Below are positions 23,984 through 33,757 of a stretch of 33,781 nt of DNA, piece after piece (positions within the stretch are counted from its first letter, which is position 1; every line of letters begins with the position of its first letter). Both the position numbers and the translations under genes were made by a program. The stretch spans positions 1 to 33,781 of the forward strand of contig CANRMC010000013.1 of NCBI GenBank assembly GCA_947631605.1, written 5' to 3'. Origin of the DNA: an uncultured Lachnospiraceae bacterium (lineage in GTDB: Bacteria > Bacillota > Clostridia > Lachnospirales > Lachnospiraceae). The notes beneath the pieces are model-generated. The model had not been told where the DNA came from and did not search any database. It was given only the letters and a program-made list of their open reading frames with translations.

Positions 23984-25372
23984 ATGAGTAACGAACGAAC
24001 AATCCCTTACAAGATCTATCTGAACGAATCGGAGATTCCTACCGCGTGGTACAACCTTCGCGCGGACATGAAGAATAAACCGGCGCCATTACTCAATCCG
24101 GGTACCCTCCAGCCGATGACGGCGGAGGAACTTAGCGGCGTATTCTGTGACGAACTGGTACAGCAGGAGCTGGATGATACAAACGCATATATCCCGATTC
24201 CGGAAGAGATCCGGAATTTTTATAAAATGTACCGTCCGTCTCCATTGGTACGTGCTTACTGTCTGGAAGAAAAATTACAGACGCCGGCGAAGATCTATTA
24301 TAAATTCGAAGGAAACAACACCAGCGGAAGCCATAAACTGAACTCCGCCATTGCTCAGGCTTACTATGCAAAAAAGCAGGGGTTAAAGGGTGTCACAACA
24401 GAAACAGGCGCCGGTCAGTGGGGAACCGCTCTTTCCATGGCGTGCGCATATTTCGGTCTGGACTGTCTGGTTTACATGGTAAAGGTATCTTACGAGCAGA
24501 AACCGTTCCGCCGGGAAGTCATGCGGACATACGGTGCGACCGTAACTCCGTCTCCAAGCAATACCACGGAAGTCGGAAGAAAAATTCTGGCAGAGCATCC
24601 GGGAACCACCGGAAGCCTCGGCTGTGCCATTTCCGAAGCAGTAGAAGCAGAAGCGACCAGAGAAGGCTACCGTTATGTATTGGGAAGCGTATTAAATCAG
24701 GTTCTTCTTCATCAGACTGTCATTGGTCTTGAAACCAAGGCAGCGCTGGATAAATACAATATCGTACCGGATATCATCATCGGATGCGCGGGCGGCGGCT
24801 CCAATCTGGGCGGTCTGGTTTCTCCGTTCGCGGGAGAAATGCTCCGCGGCGAAAGAAACTACCGGATCATTGCCGTTGAACCGGCTTCCTGCCCAAGCTT
24901 TACGCGAGGCGTATTCGCTTATGATTTCTGCGATACCGGCAAGGTATGTCCGCTGGCAAAGATGTATACTCTGGGAAGCAGCTTCATCCCTTCCGCAAAC
25001 CATGCAGGCGGTCTCCGTTACCATGGCATGAGTCCGATCCTCTCCCAGCTTTATCATGACGGCTACATGGAAGCTGTCAGCGTAGAACAGACCGCTGTCT
25101 TCGAGGCAGCTACCCAGTTTGCCAGAGTCGAAGGTATCCTGCCTGCACCGGAGAGCAGCCATGCGATCCGCGTTGCCATTGACGAGGCTCTGAAATGCAA
25201 AGAAACCGGTGAAGAAAAGACGATTGTCTTCGGTCTTACCGGAACCGGATATTTCGATATGGTGGCTTACGAAAAATTCAACAATCATGAAATGTCGGAT
25301 TACATTCCGACAGACGAAGACTTAAAGCCGGGATTTGACGGAATTCCGAAATTTCCGGGAAATGAGTTCTAG
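23984..25372 (+). CDS. Tryptophan synthase beta-like protein, TrpB2 type
   Basis: A 462-residue PLP enzyme that by family joins indole and serine to give tryptophan. PLP lysine is K118 in SGSHKLNSA, the catalytic glutamate is E140 in TETGAGQWG, and the phosphate loop is CAGGGSN (268-274). The longer N-terminus (YLNESEIPTAWYNL) and the overall length mark the TrpB2 class rather than TrpB1 (about 400 residues). It stands alone, with no trpA or other trp genes, which is usual for TrpB2; such enzymes may salvage free indole. AAAGGAG precedes the ATG. It is the only sizeable plus-strand gene in the right two thirds of the window. Confidence 0.9.
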   Translation: MSNERTIPYKIYLNESEIPTAWYNLRADMKNKPAPLLNPGTLQPMTAEELSGVFCDELVQQELDDTNAYIPIPEEIRNFYKMYRPSPLVRAYCLEEKLQTPAKIYYKFEGNNTSGSHKLNSAIAQAYYAKKQGLKGVTTETGAGQWGTALSMACAYFGLDCLVYMVKVSYEQKPFRREVMRTYGATVTPSPSNTTEVGRKILAEHPGTTGSLGCAISEAVEAEATREGYRYVLGSVLNQVLLHQTVIGLETKAALDKYNIVPDIIIGCAGGGSNLGGLVSPFAGEMLRGERNYRIIAVEPASCPSFTRGVFAYDFCDTGKVCPLAKMYTLGSSFIPSANHAGGLRYHGMSPILSQLYHDGYMEAVSVEQTAVFEAATQFARVEGILPAPESSHAIRVAIDEALKCKETGEEKTIVFGLTGTGYFDMVAYEKFNNHEMSDYIPTDEDLKPGFDGIPKFPGNEF

Positions 25373-25394
25373 ATTGTAATGAGTTCCATATAAC

Positions 25395-25438
25395 AAAAAA
25401 TGTGCCTTACGGTTCTTACGCCGAAGGCACATTTTTTT
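25395..25438. terminator. Bidirectional terminator between trpB2 and the HD-GYP gene
   Basis: AATGTGCCTT and AAGGCACATT form a long stem with an inner CGG/CCG pair; six A on the left and seven T on the right serve both strands. It ends both the trpB2 transcript and the long minus-strand transporter/HD-GYP transcript. Confidence 0.88.
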
Positions 25439-25463
25439 GTGTCATTTATTCCTTTACTTATTA

Positions 25464-28412
25464 TTACTCTTTCTCCTGTCCGACAACGCCCTCTTCGATC
25501 ATCTTCAGCATATGCTCCACGATCTGGGAATTGAGCTGTGTTCCGGATACCCTTTTAAGTTCCGCCACAATGTCTTCCATTTTCATCTGTTTCCGATATG
25601 GTCTGGTGGAATTCATGGCGTCAAAAGTATCTGCAACCGCGATAATCTGCGCTACCATCGGAATCTCGTCTCCTGCCTTTCCGGACGGGTAGCCTTTGCC
25701 GTCCATCCTTTCATGATGGAACCCTGCGCCAAGCGCAAGTTCCGGCGAAATCTCGATTTCTTTTAGAATATTATAACCGTTTTCCGCATGCTGCTTGATC
25801 GTATTATATTCTTCATCCGTCAGTTTTCCGGATTTGTTCAGAAGCTCACTGGAAATGGTGATCTTTCCGATATCATGCAGCAGCGCGATATTATATACAT
25901 TTTCCGCCTGCTTTGCATCATACCCCATCCGTTCCGAGAGTTTTTTCGCATACTCTGCAACCCGGAAAGAATGACCGTTGGTATACTTATCTTTAAGATC
26001 GATCGTCTTTGCAAAGGCATGAATGATCTGACTGATAAAAATGCGGTTTTCTTCCTGTTTACGGAGCAGTTCTTCCGTCTTCCTCTTAGTATAAAACCGG
26101 ACGATACACAAGATCACTGCCACGGCAAGAACAGCCAGAGCCACCCAGAACCACACCTGTTCATATAGAGCCTTCTCTTTCTCAATAGTGACTGCGATTG
26201 TATTTTCCACTTCGCCGGTGATCGCATTGATAACCGACAGATGGAATACATATTTTCCTCCCGGCAGGTTCGTATAGCTTACCGGCTCCATATCCTGCTT
26301 GGATACCGATACCGTGTCTTCATCAAAACCTTCGAGATAATAGCTGACTCTCGGATTATTCAAGGCGTAGGTCAGCGCGTATCCGTAAATCGTAAGACGC
26401 TTGCATCCGGAAGGCACCTTAAATTCCTTTCCGTTCTCCGGCTGGATCATTTCACCGTCCGCCTCTATAAAAGGAACCAGCAGCTTCACATCACCGCTCT
26501 CACTGCTTCCTTCCCGTATATTTACGCTGCTCACCCCGGTAGTACAGGATATGTAAAGCGTTCCGTCCTCCGCCAGATAACTCCGGGAATTGGCGGTTGC
26601 CGCACTCGGAAGACCGCTCTGTGTATCATAAAACAGGTATTCCGGTTCTTTATCCTCCAGAAGCTCCTCGCCGTTTACAACATAAATTCCGTTTCCGCTC
26701 AGTACCCAGATCGTACCCGATTCGTTAAAGTACATATCAAAGTTGTTGGAATACGGGAAATTCCTGATCGTGGTGATCTTCCCGTCCTGCATATAAGCGA
26801 TGGAGTTACTGGTAACGATCCAGTACACCGGTCGGTACGGATCTTTCTTCATCCGCAGGATAACTTCGGACGCCAGACCGTCATCCAGACCATACGAAGT
26901 GATCTCGCCGTCTTTCAGAACAAAAATACCGTTTCCGTCGCTTCCCATATAGAGGGCTCCGTCATCACCCTCGCAGAGGCTTAAGATCTCTGTATTGCTG
27001 ATCCCGTTTTCCTCATCATATTCCGCTGTAATAACGCCGTTTTTAATGAGATTAACGCCGCCGCTTGTGGCAACTGCTATCGTTCCATCCGAAAGCTCCG
27101 TCATACACCGGACACGGTTGGATTTCAGTCCGGTTTCCTCATTATAAAGCGTATAGCTGCCGTCTCCATGATAGCAGACAAGCCCATTATCACTATAAGT
27201 ACAGAACCACAGATTTCCGGCGGAATCCCCATTGATACAACGGATCCTTATGCCTGCCAGAAGTTCCGTCATAGCATTTTCTTTCTGTTTATAATTTTTA
27301 TCTACAAGATACAGCCCTTCATCAGAACCAATGTATAGATCGTCCTGATAAATGCAGGTAGTGTTCACAACCATGGAATCCAGTCCGGCAGCCACACTGA
27401 CATCCGTAAACAGACTGTCGGCAATCTTCATAACGCCCTGCCGGGAAGAAGTAAACCACAGATTTCCCTCAAAATCTACCATCATGCTGTCTACGGAGTT
27501 ATCGATCGGAATATTCTGAAGCCGGACGAATTTATCATTTTTCGTCAGATAACCGATACCGTTATCTGAACATATCCATACCGTTCCGTCCTCCATAGGC
27601 GTGATATCATTGATATTCTGCTGCGGCGCAACGGATAAAACCTCATAATCCTTCATATCATTCCGGATGTTTCCCCGTATAACTTCCGAGCCGTTTGTTC
27701 CCAGATACACCTGTCCTTCCTTATTCGGATCCGGTGAGATACAGATAACCGTACCCATACCCATTTCCGGTCCGCTGAAATAAGATGTGATCTTCAGATC
27801 TTCTATCGTAAAGAAGCAGCCGCTCAAGGTATCTACATAGAGAACGCCATTCGCATCCCGCTCGATTCCGCAGATATATTCATCATTGATCCGTTCGTCG
27901 TCCAGCGTATGTAAAACGCCCTCTCCGTCGATATACACCATGCCCTTTGTGGTGGCGATCACAATATTTCCGGCATTATCTTCGGAAATGGAACGGATGG
28001 ACATAGCTTTTAAGCCTTGCTCTTTCCGATAAAACGTAAATTCTCCGTTTTCATATAAAGCGATTCCGTTATCATTTGTTCCAACCCACAGCCGGTCCTT
28101 CGAATCTACATACAGGCTCACTACGCTGGATATGCCCGTGGAAGAATCAAAACGATAAAACTCATTTCCGTCATACCGGATCAGTCCGCTGTATGCTCCG
28201 ATCCAGATAAAGCCGTCCCCGGACTGCACAATGGTATTTGCTTCCGACGTCGGAAGTCCGTTGCTTTCATTATAGATCACAGGGTAATAGCCGGAGCCAA
28301 GACCGGTTTCATCCTGCTTTCCCGCAGAGACATTGCAAAGAGGGAATGCGGCAACCATCATGAGGATCATGAGGCAGAACGATATTTTCCTTTTAATCTT
28401 CCTTTGGTTCAT
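25464..28412 (-). CDS. Membrane receptor with beta-propeller sensor and HD-GYP c-di-GMP phosphodiesterase
   Basis: A 982-residue protein. A signal peptide (about 1-30) is followed by about 600 residues of two-component-regulator propeller repeats (GDGFIWIGAYSGLIRYDG, DSKDRLWVGTNDNGIALYEN and many others). A Y_Y_Y-type beta-sandwich lies near 670-745 and one membrane helix at about 753-774. The cytosolic HD-GYP domain has HDIGK (HD 846-847), FHHERMDGKGYP (GYP 907-909) and VADTFDAM. Bacteroides use such propellers in hybrid sensors for polysaccharides; here the output is c-di-GMP hydrolysis. Ligand unknown; a glycan is a fair guess. The ATG lies inside the DUF1622 gene (20-bp overlap), with GGAAGGA upstream. 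Confidence 0.9.
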   Translation of the reverse strand: MNQRKIKRKISFCLMILMMVAAFPLCNVSAGKQDETGLGSGYYPVIYNESNGLPTSEANTIVQSGDGFIWIGAYSGLIRYDGNEFYRFDSSTGISSVVSLYVDSKDRLWVGTNDNGIALYENGEFTFYRKEQGLKAMSIRSISEDNAGNIVIATTKGMVYIDGEGVLHTLDDERINDEYICGIERDANGVLYVDTLSGCFFTIEDLKITSYFSGPEMGMGTVICISPDPNKEGQVYLGTNGSEVIRGNIRNDMKDYEVLSVAPQQNINDITPMEDGTVWICSDNGIGYLTKNDKFVRLQNIPIDNSVDSMMVDFEGNLWFTSSRQGVMKIADSLFTDVSVAAGLDSMVVNTTCIYQDDLYIGSDEGLYLVDKNYKQKENAMTELLAGIRIRCINGDSAGNLWFCTYSDNGLVCYHGDGSYTLYNEETGLKSNRVRCMTELSDGTIAVATSGGVNLIKNGVITAEYDEENGISNTEILSLCEGDDGALYMGSDGNGIFVLKDGEITSYGLDDGLASEVILRMKKDPYRPVYWIVTSNSIAYMQDGKITTIRNFPYSNNFDMYFNESGTIWVLSGNGIYVVNGEELLEDKEPEYLFYDTQSGLPSAATANSRSYLAEDGTLYISCTTGVSSVNIREGSSESGDVKLLVPFIEADGEMIQPENGKEFKVPSGCKRLTIYGYALTYALNNPRVSYYLEGFDEDTVSVSKQDMEPVSYTNLPGGKYVFHLSVINAITGEVENTIAVTIEKEKALYEQVWFWVALAVLAVAVILCIVRFYTKRKTEELLRKQEENRIFISQIIHAFAKTIDLKDKYTNGHSFRVAEYAKKLSERMGYDAKQAENVYNIALLHDIGKITISSELLNKSGKLTDEEYNTIKQHAENGYNILKEIEISPELALGAGFHHERMDGKGYPSGKAGDEIPMVAQIIAVADTFDAMNSTRPYRKQMKMEDIVAELKRVSGTQLNSQIVEHMLKMIEEGVVGQEKE

Positions 28413-28746
28413 GCAAAGTTCCTTCCTTTTCTTCTTGTTTTATCTCCCAATGAATTAAAAATGTCAGGGCGGCGCGAAGCGCGATGATCCCGGCTACGAT
28501 CAGGATTTCTTTCCATTCCCGCACAATAACTGTCCGGAGTATCTCACTGCCCACTTTAAATTCCAGTCCCATCGCAAGTCCCCGCGCGAGATAGATCCTG
28601 GTATCACCGGAATGGCGCAGATACTTGATAAATCCCCGTATACCGCTCCATATGATGATAAATACCCCGATAAATTCAAATAACACGATCGCGATACTGA
28701 CAACATTTTCAAGTACCCATTCCAAAACAGTTTCAATCTGTTCCAT
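28393..28746 (-). CDS. DUF1622 family membrane protein
   Basis: A 117-residue protein with three hydrophobic segments (about 15-37, 50-70, 80-101). The conserved DUF1622 core RIYLARGLAMGLEFKVGSEI followed by LRTVI and EILIVAGIIALRAALTF is clear. The biochemical role of the family is unknown. It overlaps mutY upstream by 14 bp and the HD-GYP gene downstream by 20 bp, so its translation is coupled to both. Whether it works with the HD-GYP receptor is only suggested by the overlap. Confidence 0.85.
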   Translation of the reverse strand: MEQIETVLEWVLENVVSIAIVLFEFIGVFIIIWSGIRGFIKYLRHSGDTRIYLARGLAMGLEFKVGSEILRTVIVREWKEILIVAGIIALRAALTFLIHWEIKQEEKEGTLHEPKED

Positions 28747-29797
28747 GAATCATATCCTCCAATAATGTAAGAAACGGTCGAAAAGCGGAAGGAAGCGCAT
28801 ACTGCTCATGCAGCTCTTCCAAGGTCACCCATATGAAATCCTGCGGTTTATTTTCACATTCTATATAATATGCATCCATGTGCCACTCCACATGACTGAA
28901 AATATGGGTATATTGGTATTTCATTTTTATCTGCTTCGGAGCCGCTTTCCATTCCGAAGCAAGATCTGCCGCCTGTTGTGTATTTAATACAAGGTCTGCA
29001 TTGGGGAATTCCCAGAGTCCTGCCAAAAGTCCGGTCTTCGGACGTTTCCTTATGGCGTATTGTTCCCCGCACTGCATAACCAGTACTGTTTTTTGAATGA
29101 TCTTTCTCTTTTTCTTTTCTTCCCGGACAGGAAGTTCTCTCCATGTTCCGTTCGCAGACGCAAGACAGATATCTTTCAGCGGACAAACCTCACATTTCGG
29201 CGCGCCGTTCGGTACGCAGACGGTTGCCCCCAATTCCATCAAGCTTTGAGTTGCTATTCCGCATTTCCCCTCGGGATAGTCTGCTTTTAATTCCTCCCGG
29301 ATCCGGTTTCTGACCGACTGCCTGTCAATATTGGAAAAATCCTCCATCACTCTTGTATAAACCCGCAGGACATTTCCGTCTACCGCCGGCGTGGGAAGCT
29401 CAAAACAGATCGACGCGATAGCGCCCGCCGTGTAAGTTCCGATACCGGATAGGGAAAGTATTTCCTCATAAGTGTCGGGAAATTCACCCGCATATTCCGA
29501 AACTATCGTCTGCGCCGCTTTTTTCAGATTTCTCGCCCGGTTATAATACCCCAGTCCTTCCCACAGCTTCATTAAACGGTCGTCTTCCACCTGCGCAAGG
29601 TCATAAACGGTCGGAAGCTCCGTAAGAAATCTATGGTAATACTCTCGTACTGCTTCCACTCTCGTCTGCTGAAGCATGATCTCTGAAAGCCATACGTGGT
29701 ACGGCTCCCGGTCCTTCCGCCATGGCAAGTTCCTTGCATGGGCGGGATACCAGTCTGCGAGCAGGGAAAGCATTTCTTTACATGTTGGTTGGATCAT
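28733..29797 (-). CDS. mutY: A/G-specific adenine glycosylase
   Basis: A 354-residue DNA repair enzyme that removes adenine mispaired with 8-oxoguanine. The helix-hairpin-helix is [15 protein letters not shown], the catalytic aspartate is in [13 protein letters not shown], and the catalytic glutamate is in [10 protein letters not shown]. The 4Fe-4S cysteines are in [18 protein letters not shown], spaced X7-X2-X5, one longer in the first gap than in E. coli. A C-terminal NUDIX-like domain for 8-oxoguanine recognition follows. The start overlaps the stop of the ABC ATPase gene (ATGA), so it is coupled to a transport gene without obvious functional link. Confidence 0.95.
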   Translation of the reverse strand: MIQPTCKEMLSLLADWYPAHARNLPWRKDREPYHVWLSEIMLQQTRVEAVREYYHRFLTELPTVYDLAQVEDDRLMKLWEGLGYYNRARNLKKAAQTIVSEYAGEFPDTYEEILSLSGIGTYTAGAIASICFELPTPAVDGNVLRVYTRVMEDFSNIDRQSVRNRIREELKADYPEGKCGIATQSLMELGATVCVPNGAPKCEVCPLKDICLASANGTWRELPVREEKKKRKIIQKTVLVMQCGEQYAIRKRPKTGLLAGLWEFPNADLVLNTQQAADLASEWKAAPKQIKMKYQYTHIFSHVEWHMDAYYIECENKPQDFIWVTLEELHEQYALPSAFRPFLTLLEDMIHGTD

Positions 29798-30558
29798 GCC
29801 TCTCCTTCCAATTTCTGAAGGAACGTACGGGTTCTCTCATTCTTCGGATGATCGATGACGTCCTCCGGTTTTCCTTCCTCTACAATTACGCCTCCGTCCA
29901 TAAAGATAACCCGGTCGGCTACCTTTCTGGCAAAACCGATCTCATGGGTAACGATAACCATTGTCGTTTTTTCTTCCGCAAGCTGACGTAGTACTTTCAG
30001 AATTCCTGCGGTAATCTCCGGATCGAGCGCGGAAGTCGGTTCATCGAAGAACAAAATCTTCGGGTTCATGGCAAGGGCTCTTGCAATGGCAACTCTCTGC
30101 TGCTGTCCGCCGGACAACTGGCACGGATAACTATCTGCCTTATCCGTAAGCCCGACCTTTGCCAGAAGCTCATCCGCCTGTTTTTTTACTTCCTCCGGAT
30201 TCCGTTTCTGAACGTGTACCGGAGCGTCCATGATATTTTTCAAAACCGTATAGTGCGGAAAAAGGTTAAAATTCTGGAAGACAAGACCGATGGATTCCTT
30301 TATTTTGTGAAGTTCCTTCTTTCCCACATAAACCGCCTTGCCGTCTTTATCCTCAGCGACGGTTTTTCCATCAATCTTCAGCGTTCCCTGATCCATCGTC
30401 TCAAGCAGAGTGGCGCAGCGGAGGGTTGTCGACTTGCCCGAACCGGAAGGTCCGAGGATTGCCAGTACCTCGCCCTCTTCCACGTCAAGGGAAATATCCG
30501 ATAAAACCTCCAGCTCTCCAAAATTCTTTTTTAAATGACTGATCTCCAAAAGTTTCAT
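29794..30558 (-). CDS. Polar amino acid ABC transporter ATP-binding protein
   Basis: A 254-residue ATPase of the GlnQ/HisP group. Walker A is GPSGSGKST (about 36-44), the Q-loop is [10 protein letters not shown], the signature is [15 protein letters not shown], and Walker B is [14 protein letters not shown], with the switch histidine in [10 protein letters not shown]. It lies 14 bp after the fused binding-protein/permease gene and almost surely powers it. Length is normal for this group. The end overlaps mutY by 4 bp. Confidence 0.95.
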   Translation of the reverse strand: MKLLEISHLKKNFGELEVLSDISLDVEEGEVLAILGPSGSGKSTTLRCATLLETMDQGTLKIDGKTVAEDKDGKAVYVGKKELHKIKESIGLVFQNFNLFPHYTVLKNIMDAPVHVQKRNPEEVKKQADELLAKVGLTDKADSYPCQLSGGQQQRVAIARALAMNPKILFFDEPTSALDPEITAGILKVLRQLAEEKTTMVIVTHEIGFARKVADRVIFMDGGVIVEEGKPEDVIDHPKNERTRTFLQKLEGEA

Positions 30559-30572
30559 TCTCGTATTCCCCC

Positions 30573-32093
30573 TTATCTGTAATACTGCATGCTCTTTTCA
30601 ATCCGTTCCATGATAACCGCAACAATGAAGTTGAAGATATAGTAGAACAGACCTGCGATAAACAGAGGCATAATGCTTGCTTCCGCAGCGGCAACCTGCT
30701 TCGCCAGCGTGAACATTTCCGTAAATGCGATTGCAAACGCAAGCGACGTATCCTTGACAAGGGTAATAACTTCATTCGTAACCGGCGGAAGTACCCGCTT
30801 CACCATCTGCGGGAAGATGATCTTCCAAAATGTCTGTCCCTTGGAATATCCCAATACAGAAGCGGCCTCATACTGTCCCACCGGAATACTTTCGATTCCG
30901 GAACGATAGATTTCTGCGAAATATGCCGCATAATTCAAAGAGAAACCGATAATTACGGCATAGAACCGGTAAGAGGCGGATACGGTCGCGCCAAATACAT
31001 AATATGGTCCGAAGAATACCACCAGAAGCTGAAGCATAAGCGGCGTTCCACGCATGATCGATATGTAGATCCTTGCTATCCACTGGAGGATCTTGGATTT
31101 TGACATCCGGATCATGCAAAGCAGAAGTCCCAGCGGAAGGGCAAATACCAGTGTAAGAACAAAAATTGCAAGTGACGCCAGCATACCGGAAGAAAGCTGT
31201 TTTATTACATCCGCCAGCTTCTCTATGAAAGGTTCCTCTTTCCTGGTTTCCGCATCCTGAAGATATGCTGCGTCCGTTCCTTCCTCGCCGAGGCAGATAC
31301 AATCGGTAAGTTCCCATTTTTCCGCAATCTCTTCAAAAGTACCGTCCGCCAGCATTTCATTTAACTGTTCCTGTACCTGATCGCGGAGTTCCGTATTTCC
31401 AAGTTTAAATCCGATTCCGTACTGTTCGGAAGATACCCGCTCCTCCAGCATCCGGAATTTATTGCCGCGCTGTTTGATCTGATAATTTGCGACGCCGATA
31501 TCCATACAAATGGCGTCTACGGATCCGGACTCCAGATTTAAGAATGCACTGTTATAATCGGATACCTGCTGCAAATCCTTGAAGCTGTCACAGAGAGCCT
31601 TGTTTTCATCGGAAGCGTCCTCACCGGTAAATGCGGCAAGTGCAGAAGAATCCGCCTGCACGACAACCACCTTTCCGGAAAGGTCTGAAAGGGCGTTGAT
31701 ATCGGAATCCGACTTTACGATAACTACCTGCGAGTTATCAATATAAGCCGTGGACCATGTATATTCACTCTCCCGCCCGTTGATCGTAAAACCGTTCCAG
31801 ATACAGTCTATGGAACCGGAGTTAAGCTCCATGTCCTTGGAGTCCCAATCCACAGGCTGCTTTACCAAAGTCCAGCCTGCCCGGTCGCACACTTCCTGCG
31901 CCAGATCAAGGTCGAACCCGACATATTCGCCGTTTTCGTCCTTATACCCGTATGGAGGGAATTCCGCATCAAATCCTACCGTAAATGTTGTCCCCGCATC
32001 TTTATTATCTTTGCTTTGGCATGCGGTCAAAAGACCTGCCAGAAGCGATAATATAAGAAGCACTGCCAGAACTGGGGATTTCTTCTTTTTCAT
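30573..32093 (-). CDS. Fused amino acid-binding lipoprotein and ABC permease
   Basis: A 506-residue protein. A lipoprotein signal (LLTAC, Cys25) precedes a type 3 periplasmic-binding domain (about 33-268; [32 protein letters not shown]). A linker leads to a HisM/GlnP-type permease domain (about 285-505) with several membrane helices and the ATPase-contacting loop [23 protein letters not shown]. Such fusions are known in Gram-positive bacteria and tie the binding domain to the channel. The substrate is a polar amino acid, not further defined. AAAGGCGG precedes the ATG. It lies 31 bp after the sugar permease gene. Confidence 0.93.
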   Translation of the reverse strand: MKKKKSPVLAVLLILSLLAGLLTACQSKDNKDAGTTFTVGFDAEFPPYGYKDENGEYVGFDLDLAQEVCDRAGWTLVKQPVDWDSKDMELNSGSIDCIWNGFTINGRESEYTWSTAYIDNSQVVIVKSDSDINALSDLSGKVVVVQADSSALAAFTGEDASDENKALCDSFKDLQQVSDYNSAFLNLESGSVDAICMDIGVANYQIKQRGNKFRMLEERVSSEQYGIGFKLGNTELRDQVQEQLNEMLADGTFEEIAEKWELTDCICLGEEGTDAAYLQDAETRKEEPFIEKLADVIKQLSSGMLASLAIFVLTLVFALPLGLLLCMIRMSKSKILQWIARIYISIMRGTPLMLQLLVVFFGPYYVFGATVSASYRFYAVIIGFSLNYAAYFAEIYRSGIESIPVGQYEAASVLGYSKGQTFWKIIFPQMVKRVLPPVTNEVITLVKDTSLAFAIAFTEMFTLAKQVAAAEASIMPLFIAGLFYYIFNFIVAVIMERIEKSMQYYR

Positions 32094-32124
32094 CTTTTTT
32101 ACCGCCTTTTCTCTTGTTCTTTTC

Positions 32125-32997
32125 TTATGCTTTTACAGCGCCTGCTACGATACCGCTGTAAATCTCTCTCTGGCACAGAATGAAAAGCACGAGCGCCGGT
32201 AAAATGGAAATAATAACGCCGGCACAGATCATATTGTACTGGTTTCCAAGCGGCCCCGTAAAGGTATACAGGGAGGTGGCAACCGTACAGAACTTTCTCT
32301 GATCCTGCAGATAGAGATGTGCATAATAATATTCATTATAAACTGCCGCGCCCTTTAAGATAATAGATGTCACGATCGCCGGTTTCAGAAGCGGCAGTAA
32401 TATACTCAGATAAATCCGAAAATAGGATGCTCCGTCGATGATCGCGGACTCATCCAGACTTTTCGGTATATTCTCAAAATACTGGATAAAAATATAAATC
32501 GAGATAACATCCGTTCCCATCATCATAATGATATACCCGTACAAAGTATTTATGAAATGAAGGGTTGACATGATCTGATAAACAGCTACCTGCATGGCAA
32601 TGCCCGGCAGAAGCGCTGCGAAAGTGAAAAGATTCCGGATCAGATTATTTCCGACAAACCGGAAACGGTTCAGTACATAAGCCAGCATGGTTCCGATCAT
32701 AACCGAACCGAACAGCACGCAGAGAAGAATAGTCGTGGAATTCCGGAAGGCAATGAACATATTGGCTTTGGAAAATGCTTTCGTGAAATTCGAAAAATTA
32801 AGGAAACTTTCCGGAAGCGTCATAACATTGGTGGCGTTGTACTCTTCCTCAGTCTTAAATGCGGTAATTACGCAGGATACGATCGGAATAATGGAAAAAA
32901 ACGAGAAAAAGATAACGGATACATATTTCACAATATTCCAGACAAGTCTTGACACTATGCTTTTTACCGGTCGTTTCGTCCTTTTTCCTTTACGCAT
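32125..32997 (-). CDS. Carbohydrate ABC transporter permease (MalG family)
   Basis: A 290-residue inner membrane permease with six membrane helices. The MalG-type ATPase-contact loop is IPKSLDESAIIDGASYFRIY followed by SILLPLLKP, and the N-terminal extracytoplasmic stretch TAFKTEEEYNATN is typical of the group. The start at 32997 is preferred over the upstream ATG at 33030 because GGAAGGAAG lies in between and the ATG overlaps the end of the preceding permease gene by 8 bp. The sugar is unknown; the binding protein and ATPase are not in the window. Confidence 0.9.
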   Translation of the reverse strand: MRKGKRTKRPVKSIVSRLVWNIVKYVSVIFFSFFSIIPIVSCVITAFKTEEEYNATNVMTLPESFLNFSNFTKAFSKANMFIAFRNSTTILLCVLFGSVMIGTMLAYVLNRFRFVGNNLIRNLFTFAALLPGIAMQVAVYQIMSTLHFINTLYGYIIMMMGTDVISIYIFIQYFENIPKSLDESAIIDGASYFRIYLSILLPLLKPAIVTSIILKGAAVYNEYYYAHLYLQDQRKFCTVATSLYTFTGPLGNQYNMICAGVIISILPALVLFILCQREIYSGIVAGAVKA

Positions 32998-33757
32998 CCC
33001 GCTCACTTCCTTCCCGTTCATGAGCCGCACGAAGCTCGGCGATCAGCGCCTTGCTTTCCTTACGCATTTTTCGGATCTCCTTCCGGCTTAAGACCTGATC
33101 CTCTACATCCATATTTCGGAACACATATTTAAACAGAAGCCTCTGCGCAATCGTCACAATAAAAATGATAAGGAGCAGAAAGACCGCCATGGCGGACGCA
33201 AGCCCCAGTCTCTGCTGGGTATGCGCGATCTCATCCATAATAACAAAATACGTGCCGGTTCCGTTTGCACCGTTTGTAATGACATACGGAGGTTCAAACG
33301 CACTTAACGCTCCGGTGATCGACAGAATAATGTTCAGGGTAACGATCGTCCGGATACTAGGCAGTATGATATACCAGAACTGCTGCCATTTATTGGCGCC
33401 GTCCAGCTGCGACGCCTCAAGAAGATCCGTATCCACAGACATCATGGCGCCGATAAAAAGCACCATGTTCTGCCCCAGATACCGCCAGACGGAGGTTCCC
33501 ACCAAAGACCAGTTATTGATCCTCTGGTCCCTCAGCCAGTATGGAAGGTTGTCGAGCTGGAAACCGCACCACTGGAGTACCGTATCAAACACGAAACCCC
33601 TGGTAAAGAAAAACTTGAAGATAAAGCCGATAGCAATGCCGTTTACCAGATATGGAAAGAAGATCAATCCCTTGAATACATTTTCTCCCCGCAGTTTCGA
33701 TGTAAAGATCGTCGCAAGGTATAAGGCAAGGGCAATCTGTATTACCGAGCCCGCCAT
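32990..33757 (-). CDS. Carbohydrate ABC transporter permease (MalF family), 5' part missing or frameshifted
   Basis: The 255 residues readable from 33757 cover most of a MalF-type permease: GLIFFPYLVNGIAIGFIFKF, the contact loop TDLLEASQLDGANKWQQFWY followed by IILPSIR, and a long charged C-terminal tail. The family normally has about 290-310 residues and a first membrane helix that is absent here. The ATG at 33757 has no ribosome binding site and cuts into a membrane helix, so it is not the true start. Upstream in this frame a TAA occurs at 33773-33775, while an adjacent frame (RFNSAF) stays open to the edge. A one-base error in the A/T run at 33764-33767 would join them. Confidence 0.7.
   Translation of the reverse strand: MAGSVIQIALALYLATIFTSKLRGENVFKGLIFFPYLVNGIAIGFIFKFFFTRGFVFDTVLQWCGFQLDNLPYWLRDQRINNWSLVGTSVWRYLGQNMVLFIGAMMSVDTDLLEASQLDGANKWQQFWYIILPSIRTIVTLNIILSITGALSAFEPPYVITNGANGTGTYFVIMDEIAHTQQRLGLASAMAVFLLLIIFIVTIAQRLLFKYVFRNMDVEDQVLSRKEIRKMRKESKALIAELRAAHEREGSERDA

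Noticed and set aside
24692-25288. 198-codon open frame on the minus strand
   Set aside because: Opposite trpB2; no start signals or recognisable domain.
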